Assembly (NCBI GenBank): GCA_034408875.1
Contig: JAWXCJ010000194.1
Location: 1-10,009 of the forward strand
DNA from: JANNHK01 sp034408875
GTDB lineage: Bacteria; Actinomycetota; Acidimicrobiia; IMCC26256; PALSA-610
Direction of reading: 5' to 3'
DNA: 10,009 nt
This document shows positions 6,778-10,009 of the stretch, one piece after another. The notes under the pieces were generated by a model. That model was not told the origin of the DNA, searched no databases, and saw only the letters and a program-made list of their open reading frames with translations. Every line of letters starts with the position of its first letter. Position 1 is the first letter of the stretch. The position numbers and the translations under genes are program-made.

Positions 6778-7539
6778 TCAGTGGATGACGACGGGGGTGC
6801 CGAGGGGCACGGTGTTGGCGAGCGCGGTCACGATGTCGTTCGAGACGCGCACGCAGCCGTGGCTCACGGCCCGGCCGATGCTCGACGGCTGGTTGGTGCC
6901 GTGGATGCCGATCTGCCCGTCGCCGCCGCCGAACTCCGACAGCGTCTCCGAGTGCGCGGACAGGCCGAGCGCGTACGGTCCGTAGGCCGAGTCCTCGTCG
7001 CCGGTGATGAGGATGTCCGTGAGGTAGAAGTCGCCGGTCGGTGTCGGGTTCTCGGCCGAACCGATCGCAATCGGGGTCTCGACGAGGACGCCGTTGTCCC
7101 CGTCGCTCACCCGAAGGACCTTCGTCGCGAGGTCGATGTCGACGGTGAGGTTCGTCGACTCGAGGGTGACGTCGGCCGCGCGCACGAAGCCACGTGACCC
7201 GTTCGGGCGCACCGGCAACAGCACCTCGAGCCACCCGTCGTCGGTGCCGTAGCGGCCTACGACCCGTAGGACTCGTCGCGAGCCGAACTCGGTCCGGGCC
7301 GGGAGCATCTGCGCGGGTGTCGTGTCGCCGATCGCGCCGTACACGGCGAGGTCCGTGTCGGTTCCGGCGACGATGCCGTCGACCGGTTCGACGACCGCCG
7401 GCTCGAGTTGATCGGCCGTCGTCGTGGTCAACGGTTCGGGTGCGGGTGTCTCGGATGCGTCGGAACTGCCGCCGCACGCGCCGAGGGCAAGCGTCGGGGC
7501 GAGCAGGAGGGCAATGGTGAAGGTGCGGTGGGTGCGCAT
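6778..7539 (-). CDS. L,D-transpeptidase (YkuD domain) lipoprotein
   Basis: A 253-residue exported lipoprotein. A basic start and hydrophobic core lead to the lipobox L19-G20-A21-C22, where C22 would be lipidated after signal peptidase II cleavage. A Thr/Pro-rich linker follows, then an SH3-like region (about 60-125), then the YkuD catalytic domain. The active-site signature is present: H213 in IHGTNQ, then S226-H227-G228-C229-V-R231, with C229 the catalytic nucleophile. Such enzymes form 3-3 cross-links in peptidoglycan or attach proteins to it, outside the membrane. The catalytic domain sits at the very C-terminus and the length is normal. The gene lies 90 bp after the secreted acidic protein, with a hairpin between them. 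Confidence 0.93.
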   Translation of the reverse strand: MRTHRTFTIALLLAPTLALGACGGSSDASETPAPEPLTTTTADQLEPAVVEPVDGIVAGTDTDLAVYGAIGDTTPAQMLPARTEFGSRRVLRVVGRYGTDDGWLEVLLPVRPNGSRGFVRAADVTLESTNLTVDIDLATKVLRVSDGDNGVLVETPIAIGSAENPTPTGDFYLTDILITGDEDSAYGPYALGLSAHSETLSEFGGGDGQIGIHGTNQPSSIGRAVSHGCVRVSNDIVTALANTVPLGTPVVIH

Positions 7540-7570
7540 GACGAAGTGCTCGCTTTCGGTGCAAGGGGTG

Positions 7571-7611
7571 GTCCGGCCCGCACGGCTCGGGCGGCAGCGT
7601 GTGGGCCGGAC
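7571..7611 (-). terminator. Hairpin between the acidic protein gene and the L,D-transpeptidase gene
   Basis: The arms 7571-7584 and 7598-7611 (GTCCGGCCCGCACG and CGTGTGGGCCGGAC) pair over 14 bp with one G-T wobble and a 13-nt loop. It begins 18 bp after the stop of the upstream gene. No T-run follows on the minus strand, so it may be a U-less terminator, an attenuator or an mRNA-stabilising stem that lowers expression of the downstream genes. Confidence 0.5.
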
Positions 7612-7629
7612 TCGGGGGACGAGGGGCCG

Positions 7630-8025
7630 TCAGCCGGTGAAGTTCGGCGACGCCTGCACCGCGTCCTCGGGTTCGGCGGCGGGAACGTCGTCGTCGCCCG
7701 CCGGCTCGTCCGGGTCTTCGGTCGGGTCGTCGGTCGGGCCGTCGGTGGGGACGGTCGTGGTGGTCGTCTCCGGCGCGTAGTCGTCGGCGCCGCCGGCGGG
7801 GCCAACGCCGGGCTCTTCCGGGTCTTCGGGGTCTTCGGGGTCGACGGGGAAGTCCCAGTCGCAGATCTCCGGTTGGAGGTCGCACGGGTCGATTCCGATC
7901 TCGACGTCGAGATCGGCGGCGGGCGTGGTGAAGGCGTAGGCGGTGCTGGCGTAGGAAACGCCGAACGCACCGAGGCCGAACACGGCGCCGACGATCAGGG
8001 CGAGAATGCGGGTGGTGCCGGTCAT
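7630..8025 (-). CDS. Secreted acidic low-complexity protein
   Basis: A 131-residue protein. The ATG at 8025 has a strong ribosome binding site (AGGAGGA, seven bases upstream). A Sec-type signal peptide is clear: 'TRILALIVGAVFGLGAFGV' followed by small residues and a likely cleavage after A-Y-A near residue 31. The mature part carries two cysteines (C48 and C55) that could form a disulfide, then highly acidic Pro-rich repeats (D-P-E-D-P-E-D-P-E-E-P), a threonine run and a further Asp/Pro/Glu-rich tail. No known domain is recognised; the composition suggests an extended surface or wall-spanning polypeptide, possibly binding calcium or cationic polymers (inference). It is divergent from the ECF sigma gene and shares its mirrored promoter region, so co-regulation is likely. 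Confidence 0.82.
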   Translation of the reverse strand: MTGTTRILALIVGAVFGLGAFGVSYASTAYAFTTPAADLDVEIGIDPCDLQPEICDWDFPVDPEDPEDPEEPGVGPAGGADDYAPETTTTTVPTDGPTDDPTEDPDEPAGDDDVPAAEPEDAVQASPNFTG

Positions 8026-8098
8026 GTGGGGTCCTCCTCAGCGGGTGGCCCGGGGATTCCGGGTCGGTTCGAGGGGCCTGACCCGCCACCGGGGGCCG

Positions 8099-8125
8099 CG
8101 CTTACGCGGATCCGCGAAAAACTTT
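8099..8125 (-). promoter_or_regulatory. Candidate ECF-type promoter for the secreted acidic protein
   Basis: On the minus strand, AAAGTTT (8125-8119) is followed after 12 bp by CGTAAGCG (8106-8099). It has the same layout as the element on the opposite strand and shares its central heptamer. A start of transcription near 8094 would give a leader of about 70 nt containing the strong AGGAGGA. Assignment rests on symmetry and position only. Confidence 0.45.
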
Positions 8126-8145
8126 CCGGTCGTGGGCCGTAAGCG
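8119..8145 (+). promoter_or_regulatory. Candidate autoregulated ECF-type promoter of the sigma factor gene
   Basis: AAACTTT (8119-8125) is followed after 12 bp by CGTAAGCG (8138-8145). The A-rich -35 region and CGT-type -10 region are typical of ECF sigma targets, which often include their own gene. A start near 8150 would leave a leader of about 25 nt holding the AGGA ribosome binding site (8165-8168). A 12-bp palindrome, CGCGGATCCGCG, at 8105-8116 lies just upstream and could be an operator. Confidence 0.5.
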
Positions 8146-8175
8146 GCGAGAGACCTCCGTGGTCAGGACTTCGGG

Positions 8176-9693
8176 ATGACAGAAGACCGCAAGATCCCCG
8201 AGGCCTCCGATGGACCCGACACTCCCCTCGTCGAGCGCGTGCGCGCCGGCGACTCCGACGCATTCGGCCGGCTCTACGACCGCTGGTTCGACCGCGTCCA
8301 CGATCTCGCGTACCGCGTGCTGTGGGACACCGAAGCGGCGGCCGACGTCGCCCAGGACGCCTTCCTCTCCGCGTACCGCAACATCCACTCACTCGAAGAC
8401 CCGCGCGCGTTCGGCGGCTGGCTGCTGCGCATCGCCCGCAACGGGGCGCTCAACCGCAAACGCAAGGACGAACGGGTCCGGCCGGCCGACGAAGCACGGC
8501 TGGCGATGATCGAACAAGCCCAGACCCGACCCGAGGACCGCATCGGTGCACTCGACGACCCGCAACAGGTCGCCGAGGATGGCGAGCTCGCCGCGCTGCT
8601 GTGGTCGGCCGCCGACGCGCTCGGCGAACGCGACCGCGAAGTGCTCGACCTGCACCTCCGCCACGGGCTCGCACCCAACGAGATCGCCGACGTCGTCGGC
8701 CTCAACCGCAACGCCGCGAACCAACTCGTACACCGCGTCCGTCAACGCCTCGCGACGGCGGTCGGGGCCCGCGTGCTGTGGCGGGGTGGAGTACCGGCCT
8801 GCGCCGCGTTGCGCGTCGCGCTCGAAGCCGCCGACGTCGACGAGTTCGACGCCGAGGCCGTGCGCGTCGCCGAGAAGCACGCGGGCGGTTGCACCGAGTG
8901 CGACGCCCGGCGGAGCACACACCTCTCGCCCGCGCAGATGTTCTCGGCCGTGCCGTTCCTCAGCGTCCCGATGTTCAAGGCCAAGGTCGCGCACGCGCTC
9001 TCGGCCGAAGGCGTACCGATGCAGGGTTCATCGGCGCTGGGCGGCACGCGCCCGCCGCGGCGCGGGCGCCTGCGCGTACGGCGGTCGATCCTCGTGGGCG
9101 GCGCGGGCGCGATCGTCGTCACCGCGGTGCTCGCGTTCAGCGCGTCGCGCGTCGGCGACGGCCAACTCGTCGAGCTGGTCTCCAACTCGACAACGACCAC
9201 GAGCCCGACAACGTCGACCTCGTCGACGACGTCGACGTCGACGACCACCACGACCGTGGCCTCGACCACGACCACGACCACGCGCCCCACGGTGATCGTT
9301 CCGCCCGTCACCACGCCGACGGTGCTGCCGACGGCGTCGACGACCACGACGACCACGACGACAGCACCCGCGCCGACCACGACGACCGTGCCGGCGCCGC
9401 CGACGTTGACGCTCTCGATGTCACCGGCAACCGCCCCGCCGAGTTACGTCCTCATCAGCCCCGCCGCACCCCGCCTGACCTGGTCGGTCCAAGGCGCATC
9501 GGCGGCGAAGCTCACCGGCCCGAACGTGAACCGGACCGACCTCGCCAACACGGTTGTCGTGTGCCCCGTTCCCGCGGCCGGGCCGACCGTATGCAGCGCG
9601 CCGCGCGGCACCTATACGTACATGCTCGAAGCGCTCGACGCGGGCGGCAAGCCGCTTGGGCCGCCGAAGACGGTCACTCTGACGATTCAGTAG
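8176..9693 (+). CDS. ECF sigma factor fused to anti-sigma-like zinc motif, TM helix and extracytoplasmic domain
   Basis: A 505-residue single chain. Sigma region 2 occupies about residues 17-100 ('DLAYRVLWDTEAAADVAQDA', then F-L-S-A-Y-R-N-I) and region 4 about 138-195 ('LGERDREVLDLHLRHGLAPN', E-I-A-D-V-V-G-L). After it comes C209-x25-H235-x3-C239-x2-C242, the spacing of the zinc-binding anti-sigma (ZAS) motif. A basic stretch (293-303) leads to one transmembrane helix (about 304-322), then a Thr/Ser/Pro-rich stalk (about 338-408) and a beta-rich, Ig-like C-terminal domain with C463 and C473. ECF sigma factors direct RNA polymerase to envelope or stress promoters; here the sigma would be tethered to the inner face of the membrane with a sensor outside. 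The ATG at 8176 has AGGA seven bases upstream. Release by proteolysis is the expected activation route, but this is inference. Confidence 0.93.
   Translation: MTEDRKIPEASDGPDTPLVERVRAGDSDAFGRLYDRWFDRVHDLAYRVLWDTEAAADVAQDAFLSAYRNIHSLEDPRAFGGWLLRIARNGALNRKRKDERVRPADEARLAMIEQAQTRPEDRIGALDDPQQVAEDGELAALLWSAADALGERDREVLDLHLRHGLAPNEIADVVGLNRNAANQLVHRVRQRLATAVGARVLWRGGVPACAALRVALEAADVDEFDAEAVRVAEKHAGGCTECDARRSTHLSPAQMFSAVPFLSVPMFKAKVAHALSAEGVPMQGSSALGGTRPPRRGRLRVRRSILVGGAGAIVVTAVLAFSASRVGDGQLVELVSNSTTTTSPTTSTSSTTSTSTTTTTVASTTTTTTRPTVIVPPVTTPTVLPTASTTTTTTTTAPAPTTTTVPAPPTLTLSMSPATAPPSYVLISPAAPRLTWSVQGASAAKLTGPNVNRTDLANTVVVCPVPAAGPTVCSAPRGTYTYMLEALDAGGKPLGPPKTVTLTIQ
9186..9392 (+). repeat. Thr-codon low-complexity repeat (ACG/ACC) in the sigma factor stalk
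   Basis: Two blocks of near-tandem ACG and ACC codons (about 9186-9288 and 9337-9389), separated by a Pro/Val-rich stretch, encode the threonine stalk. The DNA is prone to slippage, so stalk length may vary between strains and assembly errors are possible here. It is not a CRISPR array: there are no distinct spacers. Confidence 0.8.
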
Positions 9694-10009
9694 CGGGAAC
9701 CGTCGGTTCGACGCAGTTCGCCTGCGCGTACTCGTCGAGCGCGACGCGGGCGGTGAGTGCATCTTCGAACCGGTACTGGGTCGCGGCGGCCTCCAACCGG
9801 TCGAGGTCTTCGTCGAAATCCGACGGCAGCACTTCGCGCAGGTCGTCGATAGTCGTGGCGTAGTTCGTGACCGAGAGTTCGAGTGCTTCCCCGAAGCGCG
9901 CCGGGTCGCCGACGTCGACTTCCTCGACCGGCTGGGCCGAGTCGGCCAGGCGGTCGAGCAACCCGCACGCGGCTTCGGCCCGGAACGAGTTCGGGCCCCC
10001 GCCGCCCCC
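9674..10009 (-). CDS. Hypothetical protein, 3' part only
   Basis: The frame is open to the right edge of the window, so only the last 111 residues are visible; a TTG at 9961 is a conceivable internal start but has no support. The visible part starts Gly-rich, then has 'FRAEAACGLLDRLA', and continues as amphipathic helices with many acidic residues ('IDDLREVLPSDFDEDLDRLE') and a second cysteine near the end (A-Q-A-N-C). Two cysteines flanking a helical bundle are common in exported proteins of this phylum, so an extracytoplasmic location is possible but no signal peptide can be seen. The last 20 bp overlap the 3' end of the sigma factor gene in a tail-to-tail arrangement. Family not recognised. 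Confidence 0.7.
   Translation of the reverse strand, partial: GGGGGPNSFRAEAACGLLDRLADSAQPVEEVDVGDPARFGEALELSVTNYATTIDDLREVLPSDFDEDLDRLEAAATQYRFEDALTARVALDEYAQANCVEPTVPATESSE

Noticed and set aside
6179..8089. 636-codon minus-strand frame crossing the transpeptidase and acidic protein genes
   Set aside because: Arg-rich low-complexity translation with no domain; it conflicts with three well-supported genes.
9186..9392. Possible CRISPR-like or tandem repeat array
   Set aside because: The repetition is simple Thr codon use in an open frame, with no spacers and no conserved repeat unit.

Overview
The window looks like a chromosomal segment of a high-GC actinobacterium, most likely of the class Acidimicrobiia. 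Supporting signs are a WhiB-family Fe-S regulator, a DUF222/HNH-type fragment, a large ATP-binding LuxR (LAL) regulator, and exported proteins with long threonine runs of the TTTTT type as linkers. The class assignment is an inference; the phylum is well supported.

Layout. 1-1485 (+): the end of a large unnamed protein with a Gly-rich linker and a C-terminal NTPase-like domain reminiscent of FlhF/SRP GTPases but without a Walker A lysine, translationally coupled to a small two-helix membrane protein. 1497-2439 (-): tRNA-Lys(TTT), a whiB-like gene, and a protein of CheX/CheC-like appearance. 2536-3075 (+): a cupin of the cysteine-dioxygenase-like type. 3072-3844: a decayed island with a frameshifted nuclease-fold (PD-(D/E)XK-like) remnant, a truncated DUF222-HNH remnant and a 53-bp inverted repeat. 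3852-8025 (-): four co-oriented genes: (in transcription order) a secreted acidic protein, an L,D-transpeptidase lipoprotein, an LAL regulator and a 60-aa protein. 8176-9693 (+): an ECF sigma factor fused in one chain to an anti-sigma-like zinc motif, a transmembrane helix, a Thr-rich stalk and an extracytoplasmic beta domain. 9674-10009 (-): the 3' end of an unrecognised protein converging on it.

The most interesting part is 6778-9693. The membrane-anchored sigma factor is divergent from a secreted acidic protein and an L,D-transpeptidase. The 150-bp gap holds an almost perfectly mirrored promoter-like element: AAACTTT in the centre, with CGTAAGCG at the same distance on each strand. The simplest reading is a self-contained envelope-sensing switch in which the sigma factor drives itself and the divergent envelope genes. 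This is a prediction from sequence architecture, not a demonstrated circuit.
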